64,000 nucleotides of DNA. Source: Methanobacterium sp. GTDB lineage: Archaea; Methanobacteriota; Methanobacteria; Methanobacteriales; Methanobacteriaceae. Below the pieces are notes generated by a model. That model was not told where the DNA came from, ran no database searches, and saw only the letters and a list, made by a program, of their open reading frames with translations. The position numbers and the translations under genes were made by a program. Positions 30,354 through 40,286 of the stretch are shown here, piece by piece (the first letter of the stretch is position 1; each line of letters starts with the position of its first letter). The stretch lies in contig JAVSLW010000027.1 in NCBI GenBank assembly GCA_039666455.1, forward strand, positions 62,001 through 126,000, in the 5' to 3' direction.

Positions 30354-30722
30354 TTATAATGGTTCATCTTCATTTCTGCCCTCGCTTTCCTGCATCAATG
30401 CATAAACTTTCTTTAACGCATCATCAATCAGCATAGGTATAATTATAGGCTGAATTCCATGTGCAATGAGTTTATCTGCAGCTCCAGGACCTATATGGCT
30501 AACAAGTACTGCTTCAACATCTAAAATCAATTCTATTGTATCTGCAGTTGTACTTTCACCTGTAGGATTGCATGAAGGAACATTTTCACGACGCTCCAGA
30601 AATTCATAAGTGCCATCGTCTTTAATTTCAACGACTAAAAACTGCCGGGCTTTACCAAAATGCTGATTTACAAATTTTCCATCGCTACTTGCAACTGCTA
30701 CTTTAATTGATATAAAAACCAC
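30354..30722 (-). CDS. NifX/NifB-like dinitrogenase cofactor-binding family protein
   Basis: 122-residue small protein of the NifX/NafY/NifB-C fold. Typical features are KVAVASSDGKFVNQHFGKAR at the front and VLVSHIGPGAADKLIAHGI in the middle. Members bind iron-molybdenum cofactor precursors, but stand-alone copies are common in methanogens without a proven nitrogenase link. It appears to start with GTG at 30722; no strong ribosome binding site is visible. It lies alone between cysK and the metallo-beta-lactamase gene, and no nif genes are seen in the window. Confidence 0.8.
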   Translation of the reverse strand: MVFISIKVAVASSDGKFVNQHFGKARQFLVVEIKDDGTYEFLERRENVPSCNPTGESTTADTIELILDVEAVLVSHIGPGAADKLIAHGIQPIIIPMLIDDALKKVYALMQESEGRNEDEPL

Positions 30723-30785
30723 CTTTAACTCTTTATAATATATACTATCAGTATAAAAAGAATTTTTATTAACCGCTGCTTATAT

Positions 30786-31472
30786 TTACTTTCCATGTTC
30801 TAAAAACTCATCATGTTTCTTTTTTGCATTATCTATTGCCTTTTCAATATCCTCTTCAACATTCCTTGATATTTTACCATGACCTGGAAGCATTAAATCA
30901 ATCTTCATTGTGTTTAGTCTTGCAAGAGAATTTATATACTCACTGTAGCTACCGGAAGTAGATATGTTTGAGATAATACCCTTTGCAAAAACTGTATCTC
31001 CACTGATTAAAACTTTTTTACGAGGTTCATAGATACATATAGAACCAGAAGTGTGTCCTGGAGTATGGAGTACCTTTAAAAACCAGTTTCCAAGGTCTAT
31101 AATGTTGGTATTTTCCATCCAGAGATGTACATGGTATCCTTTAGGGTCATGACCGTGTGCACGGCATAGAAGGACCTCATCATCAGCAGATATTATTTTA
31201 GTGGCAGCATAGCGGTGAGTTAATATTGAAACCTTTTGCTGGAGATATATATTTGCTCCAAAGTGATCCACGTGCTCATGGGTATTGATTATCATGTTTA
31301 ACTGGTTTGTTTTTATCCCTATTTTTTCGAGATCTTTTTTAAGTATTCCAAACTTTTGATTTATTCCTGAATCAATTAAAACATTCATTTTGTCCCCTAA
31401 AATAAGGTAAGAGGTACAGCCAGGCTTACCTGTCCTAATCATGTACAGACCAGGCATTGTTTCATCGTACAT
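30786..31472 (-). CDS. Metallo-beta-lactamase fold hydrolase
   Basis: 228-residue MBL-fold protein with the metal motif NTHEHVDHFGAN, a second His in VLHTPGHTSGSICIYE, the Asp in VLISGDTVFAKG and the last His in LMLPGHGKIS. This is the full two-metal site of glyoxalase II-like hydrolases. Its substrate is not known. The ATG follows GGTGAT. It lies alone, 63 bases upstream (in transcription) of the NifX-like gene, so the two could be read together. Confidence 0.85.
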   Translation of the reverse strand: MYDETMPGLYMIRTGKPGCTSYLILGDKMNVLIDSGINQKFGILKKDLEKIGIKTNQLNMIINTHEHVDHFGANIYLQQKVSILTHRYAATKIISADDEVLLCRAHGHDPKGYHVHLWMENTNIIDLGNWFLKVLHTPGHTSGSICIYEPRKKVLISGDTVFAKGIISNISTSGSYSEYINSLARLNTMKIDLMLPGHGKISRNVEEDIEKAIDNAKKKHDEFLEHGK

Positions 31473-31622
31473 TCAAATATCACCTTAAATTAGAAGTTTA
31501 ATACATCTAAATCAATAAACCATTTTCTGATTTCAATTCATGTAGTTTTAGTAAAATTAAAGAATTTTAAAGCTTTTTGGTGCTAATAACATAAAATAAG
31601 ATGATAAAAAAAGAAGCTGGGG

Positions 31623-31643
31623 GGTTGATTTTTAAAATCAACC
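31623..31643 (-). terminator. Terminator-like hairpin after glnK
   Basis: GGTTGATTTT, one base, AAAATCAACC: a 10-bp stem just after the glnK stop. It is a plausible transcription end for the amtB-glnK unit. The ~150 bases between it and the metallo-hydrolase show nothing else. Confidence 0.55.
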
Positions 31644-31663
31644 TTTATACATATTTTTAACTT

Positions 31664-32023
<360 letters not shown>

Positions 32024-32027
32024 TTAT

Positions 32028-33278
32028 TTATGTTCTTTCTTCTTCAGGGTATGCTGAGAGATTGTGTTCTGCTAAATCCAATCCCATTTTTTCTTCCTCT
32101 TCTGAGACTCTTATACCGCCTGTGAAGAAACCAACTACTTTTCCTAAGATTAATCCAAATCCTAATCCATAAGCAATGACTACTACGACTGCGATTATCT
32201 GATTTATAAGGTTTACATCACCAGTTCCTCCTAAAGCTGTCATACCAAAGACACCTGCAAGAACTGCTCCAAGTACTCCTGCAGTTCCGTGAACAGAAAC
32301 TACACCACACACATCGTCAATTCCCCATTTTTCCATTAATTTGAAGACTAATGGCACCTGTATACCTGCTAAAATACCGATTATAAGAGCACCTATGGGG
32401 CTTACTATATTTGTACCCGCACAGATAGCAACTAATCCTGCAACTAAACCGTTAGGTGTAAATAGAACATCTTTCTTTGATGCTAATAGTGCACCTAAAC
32501 CTCCTCCTGCCATGGAAAGTGTTGTAGTAGCAGCCACAAGGCCGGATATTTCATTTAATGCCAGTGAACTACCTACATTAAAACCATACCATCCTACTGC
32601 CAGTATAAATGCACCAGACATGGCCATTGGTATGCTGTGACCAGGCATTGGAATTGGCTTACCATTTACAAATCTACCGATCCTTGGTCCAAGTGCTATT
32701 ATCAATCCAAGTGCCAGGAATCCTCCAAGGGCGTGGACGTTAAGACTACCTGCATAATCAGTGAATGGAATTATTTCTGCACCCCATGGTCCAAGATAGA
32801 CAAATAATGGGTACAAAAGACCTGTTGTTATGGCTGATGCTATAATATATGATTTAAGTTTCATTCTTTCTGCAACACCGCCAGATGCTATGGTAGCTGC
32901 TGTTGCTGCAAATACCAGTCCAAAGAACCATCCGGCTAGTTCAATTCCATTATTTTCAATGAAAGTCGCTGTTCCAAATATTCGACCCCACCATTCGATA
33001 AATGAACCTATGTCCAATGACGTTGTTAAAATATATCCTACAAATAGCCAGGATACACCACCAATAAGCCAGTCTGCAACGTTTTTCATCATAACGTTGT
33101 TCACATTTTTTTTCCTCACCTGTCCGCTTTCAAGCATCAAGAATCCCCATTGCATCATGAATACAAGGGCACCGAACACTACTAAAAAGAAGACATCACT
33201 AGCATTTGCAATAACAGTTAAACCATCCACAATATTGGGTATAGTAGTTACGTCTTTAAAAATTTCTGCTGTAACCAT
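32028..33278 (-). CDS. amtB: Ammonium transporter
   Basis: 416-residue Amt/MEP/Rh channel with 11 expected membrane helices. Family motifs are seen in FMMQWGFLMLESGQVRKKN at the front, FAATAATIASGGVAERMK, LNVHALGGFLALGLIIALGP (pore His) and CGVVSVHGTAGVLGAVLAGV (second pore His). It moves ammonium/ammonia into the cell and is closed by GlnK, encoded just downstream. An NrpR-type operator lies 145-158 bases before the start. Confidence 0.96.
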   Translation of the reverse strand: MVTAEIFKDVTTIPNIVDGLTVIANASDVFFLVVFGALVFMMQWGFLMLESGQVRKKNVNNVMMKNVADWLIGGVSWLFVGYILTTSLDIGSFIEWWGRIFGTATFIENNGIELAGWFFGLVFAATAATIASGGVAERMKLKSYIIASAITTGLLYPLFVYLGPWGAEIIPFTDYAGSLNVHALGGFLALGLIIALGPRIGRFVNGKPIPMPGHSIPMAMSGAFILAVGWYGFNVGSSLALNEISGLVAATTTLSMAGGGLGALLASKKDVLFTPNGLVAGLVAICAGTNIVSPIGALIIGILAGIQVPLVFKLMEKWGIDDVCGVVSVHGTAGVLGAVLAGVFGMTALGGTGDVNLINQIIAVVVVIAYGLGFGLILGKVVGFFTGGIRVSEEEEKMGLDLAEHNLSAYPEEERT

Positions 33279-33422
33279 TTAGTAACCTCCTTTTTTTGTA
33301 AATATTAATAAAAATTGTTTATTTAAAAAGCTTTAATCAAAGTTTAATAGATGTTTTGAAATTTTGTTTAAGTTTAATACCTGCTTAGCTCGCCTTCAGA
33401 TTATCTCCCTCCCTCGGATATC

Positions 33423-33436
33423 GGTAACCTACTTCC
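33423..33436 (-). promoter_or_regulatory. NrpR-like operator before amtB-glnK
   Basis: GGTA-ACCTAC-TTCC, i.e. GGTA-N6-TTCC, a variant of the GGNA-N6-TNCC sites bound by the nitrogen repressor NrpR in methanogens. On the minus strand a TATA-like TTTATAAAGG lies about 27-35 bases upstream (about 33463-33472), so the operator covers the likely transcription start. Confidence 0.6.
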
Positions 33437-33540
33437 GATATAAGGAAATTGATTTTGATCCTTTATAAATCTTTTGGTTAAGACTTTTCAAGATCGGCTT
33501 TTCCATACCAAAATCGAATATATTCCATATAGCAAACCCT

Positions 33541-33730
33541 AATATTATTAAGTAAGCATTATAATACCAAAAATAGTAAAAAGCCAAAATATATAAGGAA
33601 TTAATACAGTTATACGAATTTATTATTAAGTTTAGATAAAATGAATCTGGCACTAGCTATGGAAGAAAATATAACTCCTTTAAACTCTCTTGTTGACCAA
33701 ATTGTAGATGAAATGATCGAAAAAAATTGA
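33541..33730 (+). repeat. 190-bp direct repeat copy 1 with a truncated small gene
   Basis: This stretch matches 44675-44864 with scattered changes, starting at the shared AATATTATTAAG. It includes the promoter region and first codons of the small gene that precedes the ABC ATPase at 44971. Here the gene reads MEENITPLNSLVDQIVDEMI and stops after 23 codons (33659-33730), against 63 in the other copy. The stretch from 33731 to the end of the helicase gene (33943) shows nothing I can name. Confidence 0.85.
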
Positions 33731-33942
33731 AATTAGATATGAACGATCTGTAAATAAATCTGATTTTATTATAACTAAGCCCAATTAAAGAAGCAATTTA
33801 GGAGAAATCAGAGGAAATTTAGCTAAAGCAGAAAAAGAAACTTTTGTATGCTCTCCATAGATAACATACCTTGTATATGAATTTAAAGAATTTAATAAGA
33901 ATATATTGTTGTTTCAAAAAAGTAGTTTTTACTAAAATGTTC

Positions 33943-36075
33943 CTACCATTTATTAAAATCAGAGGAACTAATCAATTTTAAAGAATTATTCTCGAAAAGA
34001 TGGATAGTATCTTCTTTATTAAACAAAATCTGCATTTTTAACTCTGCTTGATCTTTTTCAGGTAAATATTTAATAAATTTGTTTTTCACAAATTTTTCTG
34101 TTTTATCAAGCATAAATTTTTCTAATTCTTTTTCACCTAAAATATCTTTAATATTAATAGCTATATGTTCAATATCACTCATTTTTAAGCTTTTTTTGAA
34201 TTTAAAGGAAGTATAATAGGGAGTATCTCGAATAAAGTATATATCATGATAAATCTTGAAAATTGAGGATATTAAAGCATTAACTTTATGGCCTGCAAAA
34301 GTATAGATAAAAACTTTGCTCTCGGTTAGAGAAAATTCAACAGGCATAGTACCTTTTTTAAAACCTGATTTCATGGCTTTATTTTCAAGTTTTTTAACTA
34401 TATCCCGACTGAACTCATCAAAATCTTTTAAAATCTCTTTATCATAATTTGAAAGCAAAACATCATAGATTTTTCTGGTTAATAAATAATCCATGACTCC
34501 TCCTTCAGTATACCAGTCCGGGACATTTCCTTTTTTTGTTTTTTTAACTTTCAGTCTGAATTTATCATGATCAATTTTATCCACTGCCCAGACTTCTCCA
34601 CATAAAACAAAATTAGAGCCTTCTTTCAAGAAATTAACAACAAAGAAAGAATCCAGGCTGCCAATGGTTCTAAGCCCTTCTTGAACTGTAAATTCATAGC
34701 TGGGCCAAAATACACTGTAAAACTCTAAAAAATTTCGTTTTCCAAATTCTTTTTCAAAATTATAACCAAGGCTAAGATAAGGACCCTTTTCCTCTATAAA
34801 CTCTTTTTCAACCAAATCTTTTATAAAATCCTTATATTCCTCTTTTTGGATATTAGAAAATACATAGGAATTTTTAAGAATAAAAAAGAGATTTTTTTTC
34901 TTTATTCTCCCATATTCAAAAATTGTACTTAATATTTGATGAAAATAGATGTCCTTTGGCTTTTCGGGAATTTTAATATTCTCTAACTTTTTTTCTCCAG
35001 CTAAAGAGATTTCAGCAAGGGATTTAATGACTTCCTTCTCATCGTCACAAAGAATTATTGTCCTTTGGACTTTGGATCTTCTACCGCTTCTTCCAACCTT
35101 TTGTAGAAAAGAACTAACATTTGAAGGCGGATTTTTCTGCAAAACAATATCTATATTTCCTATATCAATTCCAAGCTCTAAAGTACTGGTACTTATCATT
35201 AAACCATTTTTAAATTGTTTAAATTTTTCTTCACTCTCTTCCCTTGAATCCTTATGAATTGAAGAGTGATGAATGAAAATATTTTTGATTTTCAAATGTT
35301 TTTTAAATAAATTATGGTATTTTTCAGCTTCTTTGCGGGAATGCACGAAAAATAATATCTTTTTATCTAAATACTTGCTTATTACTTGATATATTTTAGG
35401 ATCATCCCCATAAATCACTTTATATTGAAATTTCCTTTCACTTTTATCGGTTACAATTTCTGCATTTTCGTTGAATGTCAACCAATTTAAAACGGTTTCT
35501 GGATTGCCAACTGTGGCTGATAATCCGATCTTAGAAATATTATTATTAGAATATTCTTTAATTCTACTGTTTACAATGGAATTAAGCTGTATTCCTCTAT
35601 CTGAATCTGCAAAATAGTGGATTTCATCTACTATTACATACTTTAAATTTTTAAAAATAGCATTTTTTGTGTCATTTGATTTATTCATTAAAATAACTTC
35701 TAATGATTCAGGAGTTATTAAAAGGATATCTGCAGGTTTTTTAATGAACGATGCCTTATTTGATGAAGGAACGTCACCATGCCATTTCATCACGCTAAGA
35801 TCAAATTGATCTGACCAAAATTCAATTCTTTGATGCATATCATTAATAAGAGCTTTAAGGGGAGATACATAAAGCACGCTCATAGGTTTTAGGCTATTTT
35901 TGAGAATATCATCAAAAATAGGGATGAAAACAGATTCAGTTTTGCCTGAAGCAGTTGGAGCAATAACCAGAATGTCTTTTTGTTCTCTAAAGTGAGGTAT
36001 AGTGGCTTTTTGGATAGGAGTTAAATCCTTCCATTTCAGGCGATTGACTATAAATCTCTGTAGCCTGGAATCCAA
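33943..36075 (-). CDS. Lhr/BrxHI-like DEAD/DEAH-box helicase
   Basis: 710-residue superfamily 2 helicase. Motif Q and Walker A are LTPIQKATIPHF and VIAPTASGKTE; motif II is YVIVDEIHYFADSDRG; motif III is GLSATVGNPE; motif VI is QKVGRSGRR. The C-terminal part matches the extended Lhr-like group, to which BREX helicase BrxHI belongs. It seems to start with TTG at 36075, which leaves only 28 residues before the helicase core. It is the last gene of a three-gene operon with a BrxD-like ATPase (22 bases upstream) and an EVE-like protein. Outside BREX an Lhr repair role would be the alternative. Confidence 0.78.
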   Translation of the reverse strand: MDSRLQRFIVNRLKWKDLTPIQKATIPHFREQKDILVIAPTASGKTESVFIPIFDDILKNSLKPMSVLYVSPLKALINDMHQRIEFWSDQFDLSVMKWHGDVPSSNKASFIKKPADILLITPESLEVILMNKSNDTKNAIFKNLKYVIVDEIHYFADSDRGIQLNSIVNSRIKEYSNNNISKIGLSATVGNPETVLNWLTFNENAEIVTDKSERKFQYKVIYGDDPKIYQVISKYLDKKILFFVHSRKEAEKYHNLFKKHLKIKNIFIHHSSIHKDSREESEEKFKQFKNGLMISTSTLELGIDIGNIDIVLQKNPPSNVSSFLQKVGRSGRRSKVQRTIILCDDEKEVIKSLAEISLAGEKKLENIKIPEKPKDIYFHQILSTIFEYGRIKKKNLFFILKNSYVFSNIQKEEYKDFIKDLVEKEFIEEKGPYLSLGYNFEKEFGKRNFLEFYSVFWPSYEFTVQEGLRTIGSLDSFFVVNFLKEGSNFVLCGEVWAVDKIDHDKFRLKVKKTKKGNVPDWYTEGGVMDYLLTRKIYDVLLSNYDKEILKDFDEFSRDIVKKLENKAMKSGFKKGTMPVEFSLTESKVFIYTFAGHKVNALISSIFKIYHDIYFIRDTPYYTSFKFKKSLKMSDIEHIAINIKDILGEKELEKFMLDKTEKFVKNKFIKYLPEKDQAELKMQILFNKEDTIHLFENNSLKLISSSDFNKW

Positions 36076-36097
36076 TGTATTGAAAACATGGGTTATT

Positions 36098-37327
36098 TTA
36101 CCACTCTTCTTCTATTTCTCTTTCTTCAAATAGCTTTAAAATGGAATCTTCTGAATTCAATTCGCCCGGATTTTGCTGAACAGTATCTAAAACGCTTAAA
36201 AAGGTCCTTACAAATTCTCTGGGGGTTGTTTTACCTCCAGTTAAAAGGGCATTATTTTCATGTATATCCACTATTTCATCAATGAGGGAATCAATTTTAG
36301 AATTAGCGTCCCAATCATAGACTTCTGCATGCATCTCTACTATTTTAGCCCCTAATTCTTTTAATTCTTCTTTTTTAAGTCCTTCAAGCCTCATTATGGG
36401 CTTTCTTAAGTCTTTATGATCTGTATCCAAAGCATCCTTTATCCGGTCATATAATGCTTGATAGGATGGGATTCCTTTCTTTGAATCTTCAAAGAATTCA
36501 CTTGTACCTGCAAAAACAAAGAGCGTGCTTTCAAAATTCCCTAAATTACATTCATCATATATATAACGGATATAATCGTATGCACTGTCTCTTAACTTCG
36601 TTGTATGTAGAGATCTAATGTATTCAACCTCATCTATTAAAATTACAAGTCCACTGTATCCTAAAGATTTCAAAAAAGCAGATAATGCCTCTAAAAATGT
36701 GAATGCATTTTCTTTGGTTACATCACCTTTAACTCCAAATTTCCTTTTCATTGTAAATGGAATATTGGAATCTCCTCTTAGCCATGCTTGCGCATAATGG
36801 GCAGTTTCAGTATCCCCTGAAGATGCAGCACTATTATAGTTTTCTATAGCAATTGCAAAGGAATTAGCATATTTTCGCGCTGCTTCCAGATCTTGAGTCA
36901 TATTTTCACGTACAATGCTGTTTTGTCTTAATGGATCCATTGTTTCTTCCATTGCAACCATTTTAAGTCCAGTAAGCCATCTTTCGATAATATGTTCCAG
37001 TGACGTCCCTGTTTTACATTTTAAAGTCTTAACTATGTTTTTATATACTTCTTCAAATCTATTGAAGGGAATATCTCTGGTTATGGTTATTTTAGATACT
37101 ACAAAGTTCTCATTAAAGGCCATCTCTTCGATTACTTTGAGTAAAAATGATTTACCTCCACCATAATCACCTTCAAGAAATTTTGTTGCAGCTTTGCCAT
37201 TTTCTATTTTTTCAAATAAACGTTTGATTTCTTGAATTTCCAGTTCTCTTCCAACGCATATTTGGGAAGTTCCCTTTGGTGGTACATTTCCTTCCTTTAA
37301 AGCCTGAATAATGTCTTCATAGTCCAA
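36098..37327 (-). CDS. brxD: BrxD-like ATP-binding protein (DUF2791)
   Basis: 409-residue P-loop ATPase. The opening DIIQALKEGNVPPKGTSQIC, then VGRELEIQEI, and a Walker A of the form LEGDYGGGKSFLLKVIEEMA are the hallmarks of DUF2791, named BrxD in BREX type 2 phage defence. Walker B is GLVILIDEVEYIRS. In BREX it accompanies the helicase BrxHI, and here the adjacent downstream gene is such a helicase. The other BREX proteins (PglX methylase, PglZ phosphatase, the large PglY or BrxC ATPase) are absent from the window, so this is either a remnant or a separate small system. It starts 10 bases after an EVE-like gene. Confidence 0.78.
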   Translation of the reverse strand: MDYEDIIQALKEGNVPPKGTSQICVGRELEIQEIKRLFEKIENGKAATKFLEGDYGGGKSFLLKVIEEMAFNENFVVSKITITRDIPFNRFEEVYKNIVKTLKCKTGTSLEHIIERWLTGLKMVAMEETMDPLRQNSIVRENMTQDLEAARKYANSFAIAIENYNSAASSGDTETAHYAQAWLRGDSNIPFTMKRKFGVKGDVTKENAFTFLEALSAFLKSLGYSGLVILIDEVEYIRSLHTTKLRDSAYDYIRYIYDECNLGNFESTLFVFAGTSEFFEDSKKGIPSYQALYDRIKDALDTDHKDLRKPIMRLEGLKKEELKELGAKIVEMHAEVYDWDANSKIDSLIDEIVDIHENNALLTGGKTTPREFVRTFLSVLDTVQQNPGELNSEDSILKLFEEREIEEEW

Positions 37328-37337
37328 TTTGATACCC

Positions 37338-38129
37338 CTAACCTAATTTTATATATCCAAATCTATGTGAATTACCTCTTGGGCCATATAATTTGACTAA
37401 ATTATCCGGATTTCTTGAAGGGCTGTGTTCAAAGCCCAATTTCCAGATATTTTCAGCGTAATATTCCTCAATATCTTCATAACTTTTAGAAATACCATAC
37501 GAGTTGACTAATTTATGTAAAAGCTTAATAAATCTCTTTATTTCGATTTGATTGGACGCTTCCGTGTTTTTAATTAATTCATACAGGCCTTTAATTGAAT
37601 TATTTAAAAATTCATCCATTGTAAATGACATTTTTTCAAAATAGCCAGGAAAAGTTTTACTGGAATTCATTCTTTTGATTATAAAATTAAAATCTTCTTC
37701 TGAAATTTCTCTAAACTCCGATTTAAAATAGCCAGATGAATTTTTTTTGTTTTTTATGAATTTAAGGTCACTTGCAACATTTTTTGCAGGTAGTGGTTGG
37801 GTGAAATACTTTATTCCTTTTAATTTAATCTTTCTTTTGGATTTATCAAATCCTAAAAGAGAATTATCATCATCAAATGAGTTTTCTACTAATCCATAAC
37901 CAATAAAAGAAAGTAATCGTGTTTTTCCAACTAAAAGGGGCATAAAAAATAATATTTTATCACTTGATTTAACTGATCTTATGGTTTTTGCTCTGGGACT
38001 TTTGGCGCCTAAAATCTTATTCTTGCTTATATTACCTAAATATTTCTCATCTATCCTGTAAATCCAGTATTTCGAACTTTCTTCAGCTTCCATTAATTTT
38101 CGCTGCTTAATAGGAACCCCACCATCCAT
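37338..38129 (-). CDS. Protein with EVE-like N-terminal domain, first gene of the BrxD/helicase operon
   Basis: 263 residues. Residues about 18-140 have the pattern of an EVE/PUA-like domain: SSKYWIYRIDEKYLGNISKN, then a KSSDKILFFMPL strand and FIGYGLVENSF. Such domains read modified bases and are common in modification-dependent restriction. The C-terminal half is helical and ends LGFEHSPSRNPDNLVKLYGP; I do not recognise it. The gene opens a tight operon with the BrxD-like ATPase and helicase, suggesting it gives target recognition. The assignment rests on a weak pattern. A second ATG at codon 13 is possible as start. Confidence 0.55.
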   Translation of the reverse strand: MDGGVPIKQRKLMEAEESSKYWIYRIDEKYLGNISKNKILGAKSPRAKTIRSVKSSDKILFFMPLLVGKTRLLSFIGYGLVENSFDDDNSLLGFDKSKRKIKLKGIKYFTQPLPAKNVASDLKFIKNKKNSSGYFKSEFREISEEDFNFIIKRMNSSKTFPGYFEKMSFTMDEFLNNSIKGLYELIKNTEASNQIEIKRFIKLLHKLVNSYGISKSYEDIEEYYAENIWKLGFEHSPSRNPDNLVKLYGPRGNSHRFGYIKLG

Positions 38130-38294
38130 TTTTAAAGTGGAACACTTACTTTTTTAATAAGAGTCTATAAGCTGGAAATAAATATGGTAATGAATAGAAA
38201 TATCTCAATGGATTTCATTAATAAACTTTTTCTTTATGATCTTTATAGAAACTAATAAATTATTGTAAAACTATCAAAAAATTAGATGATGTAA

Positions 38295-39650
38295 ATGAGT
38301 TATTTAGTATGTAATAATTGCAACGGTTATTATAAGTTGCAGAAAGGGGAATCACCAGAGGATTTTGAAGGTTGTGAGTGTGGTGGAAAATTAGAACATT
38401 ATGAAACATTGTATACATTTGTAGATAAATATTATGATTTAAATTATTCTGGATTAGAAAAAGAAAATCTACAGCTTAAAAGGGAAAATGAACAATTAAG
38501 GGAAACTTACAATCAACTGAATGATGATTATCTTAAACAGGCCAATGAAAACCATAACTTAAAAATAGTTAATTTTGATTTTGAAAGTGAAAATCTGAAA
38601 TTAAAAGAATTTCAGGATAAATTAAAAGAAATTAATAAAGAGATTGAAGAAGAAAATTCCAGTTTAAAGGATAGCATCAGTTCAATTAAAGACAAATATT
38701 CAAGATTAGAAAGAAAAAACTCTGAATTGAGTGAAGAATTATTTAAAAGTAAAGAAATTAATAATGAGAATTTAAAATTAAAAGAGTCTTATGATTCCAT
38801 AAAACTCGAATATAATAATTTAAATGATAATTATTCCAAATTAAATGAAGAATTAAATGGATTAAAAAAGCAAAACAAAAGATTGGAAGATAATAAAAAA
38901 GAATTAAGCCATACATATACTGAATTAGAGGATTTAAAGAAACATAATGAAGAGTTACTAAGTAAAAATTTCAAATTAAATGAAAAGTTTTCTAAATTAG
39001 AAAAAGAGAATTTTAAATTGGAAAACGATAATTCTAAGCTAAATACTGATTTTAACGAATTAAAGGAAAGTTTTTCGAAAATAGAAAAAGAGAACCATGA
39101 ATTAAAGGAATTAGAAGATAAAACTGATAATTTTAAATTAAAAACGAAGTATAATGAATTAAACAATGCTTATTATAAATTAAAAGTTGAACATTCCAAT
39201 TTAAAGGAAAAATATTCTGCATTGAATAATGAAAATAAAATAAATAACTCTTTTAGAGGTGTAAAATTAGAATTTTCTAATAAAGAGGAGGGAATATTAA
39301 AAACCCATATTCTTTGTGAAGATTGTGGTAAGAAATTGCCCCTATCTCAGTTTTATAAGACCAAATCAAAGGATAGAGGTTATACAACAAGGTGTAAAAG
39401 CTGTACCCGTAAAAGAAATGCGGTAAATGGACTAATAGAACTGAGTAAGTATATAGAGTTAAATATTCCTTTTTCAAAGGATGAGCTTAAAAATGTAGTT
39501 AAAGAACCATTTTCAACCTTTGAAAATTATATCTGGGTTCTATTAGAGCTTGATATTTTAAATTACATGGAAGATGAGAACAAATATGTTTTAAAATCAG
39601 ATGATAGGTTGAAAAGTTTCTGTGGGACTTATGGGATTTCTCTGGCTTAA
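38295..39650 (+). CDS. Long coiled-coil protein with zinc-binding ends
   Basis: 451 residues in three parts. Residues 1-40 form a zinc ribbon with [16 protein letters not shown] and [12 protein letters not shown]. Residues about 55-315 are one long coiled coil rich in Lys, Glu, Asn and Leu with many KLEKEN/LKE repeats. Residues about 335-370 hold a second zinc site, [17 protein letters not shown] and [16 protein letters not shown], similar to zinc-finger ends of HNH-like proteins. A short winged-helix-like region follows. It is read opposite to the BrxD operon. The architecture could tether nucleic acid at both ends, but no function is known to me. Confidence 0.7.
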   Translation: MSYLVCNNCNGYYKLQKGESPEDFEGCECGGKLEHYETLYTFVDKYYDLNYSGLEKENLQLKRENEQLRETYNQLNDDYLKQANENHNLKIVNFDFESENLKLKEFQDKLKEINKEIEEENSSLKDSISSIKDKYSRLERKNSELSEELFKSKEINNENLKLKESYDSIKLEYNNLNDNYSKLNEELNGLKKQNKRLEDNKKELSHTYTELEDLKKHNEELLSKNFKLNEKFSKLEKENFKLENDNSKLNTDFNELKESFSKIEKENHELKELEDKTDNFKLKTKYNELNNAYYKLKVEHSNLKEKYSALNNENKINNSFRGVKLEFSNKEEGILKTHILCEDCGKKLPLSQFYKTKSKDRGYTTRCKSCTRKRNAVNGLIELSKYIELNIPFSKDELKNVVKEPFSTFENYIWVLLELDILNYMEDENKYVLKSDDRLKSFCGTYGISLA

Positions 39651-39684
39651 AGTTTAAAAAGAGAATGTGAGCATTTTAATTCTT

Positions 39685-40248
39685 TTAATGTTTCAAATAA
39701 TTCGGTAAATAAAGTATTTTAAGGGGTACGTGTTCTTTCAACATTTTTTCACTTTCTTCTATAATTTTTAACTCATTCCTGCTTAAATCTTTGTTATCGA
39801 CCGTAATAAGTCTGGGAGAGTCATAATCTTTAACTAAACTCCATACTATCCCATTTGCAACAATTTCAATATCATTAACCTGATTAATCGCTTCAACTCC
39901 AATAATTGGCTGTATGCATACAATTAAATTTTTCAACTGGTTAATGGAGGTTTCACCATGGTCCTTGAAATTAAAAGATTTCATCTTCTTTAAATGAATA
40001 TCAATACACTGTTGCACTCTCCTTACATAAACATGCAATATTTTAGCTTGCGGATGATTTTTTAAAGCGTTTATTTCTAATTTTCTCTTTTTGTTTTTAA
40101 GTTCTTTTTCAATGATTTCAATTGTATAGTAGTGATGAGTTTCTACAGGATATTTATCAAAAAAGAATTTACAGGAGTTGTGATGATGATCATTCATGTC
40201 ACAAAGCCCTATAATCACGCCAGTGTCACAAAAAAATCCGCATTCCAT
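39685..40248 (-). CDS. PIN-like domain protein, possible toxin
   Basis: 187 residues. The ends look like a PIN nuclease: a first strand with an acidic residue, FFCDTGVIIGLCDMNDHH; an acidic segment NDIEIVANGIVWSLVKDY; and a last strand with Asp residues, RLITVDNKDLSRNE. PIN domains are metal-dependent RNases and often act as toxins. It lies 38 bases after the gene at 40287 on the same strand, which may code for its antitoxin. A DNA/RNA-processing PIN protein unrelated to toxins is the alternative. Confidence 0.6.
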   Translation of the reverse strand: MECGFFCDTGVIIGLCDMNDHHHNSCKFFFDKYPVETHHYYTIEIIEKELKNKKRKLEINALKNHPQAKILHVYVRRVQQCIDIHLKKMKSFNFKDHGETSINQLKNLIVCIQPIIGVEAINQVNDIEIVANGIVWSLVKDYDSPRLITVDNKDLSRNELKIIEESEKMLKEHVPLKILYLPNYLKH

Positions 40249-40286
40249 TGCATCACTTGAATTAATGTTATTTTAGATTAGAAGTT

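Noticed and set aside
33429..33653. 74-codon minus-strand frame before amtB
   Set aside because: It covers the amtB TATA box and NrpR-like site and runs into the 190-bp repeat; composition is that of non-coding AT-rich DNA.
38831..39166. 111-codon minus-strand frame inside the coiled-coil gene
   Set aside because: Antisense of the Lys/Glu/Asn-rich coiled coil, giving a Ser/Phe/Leu low-complexity product.
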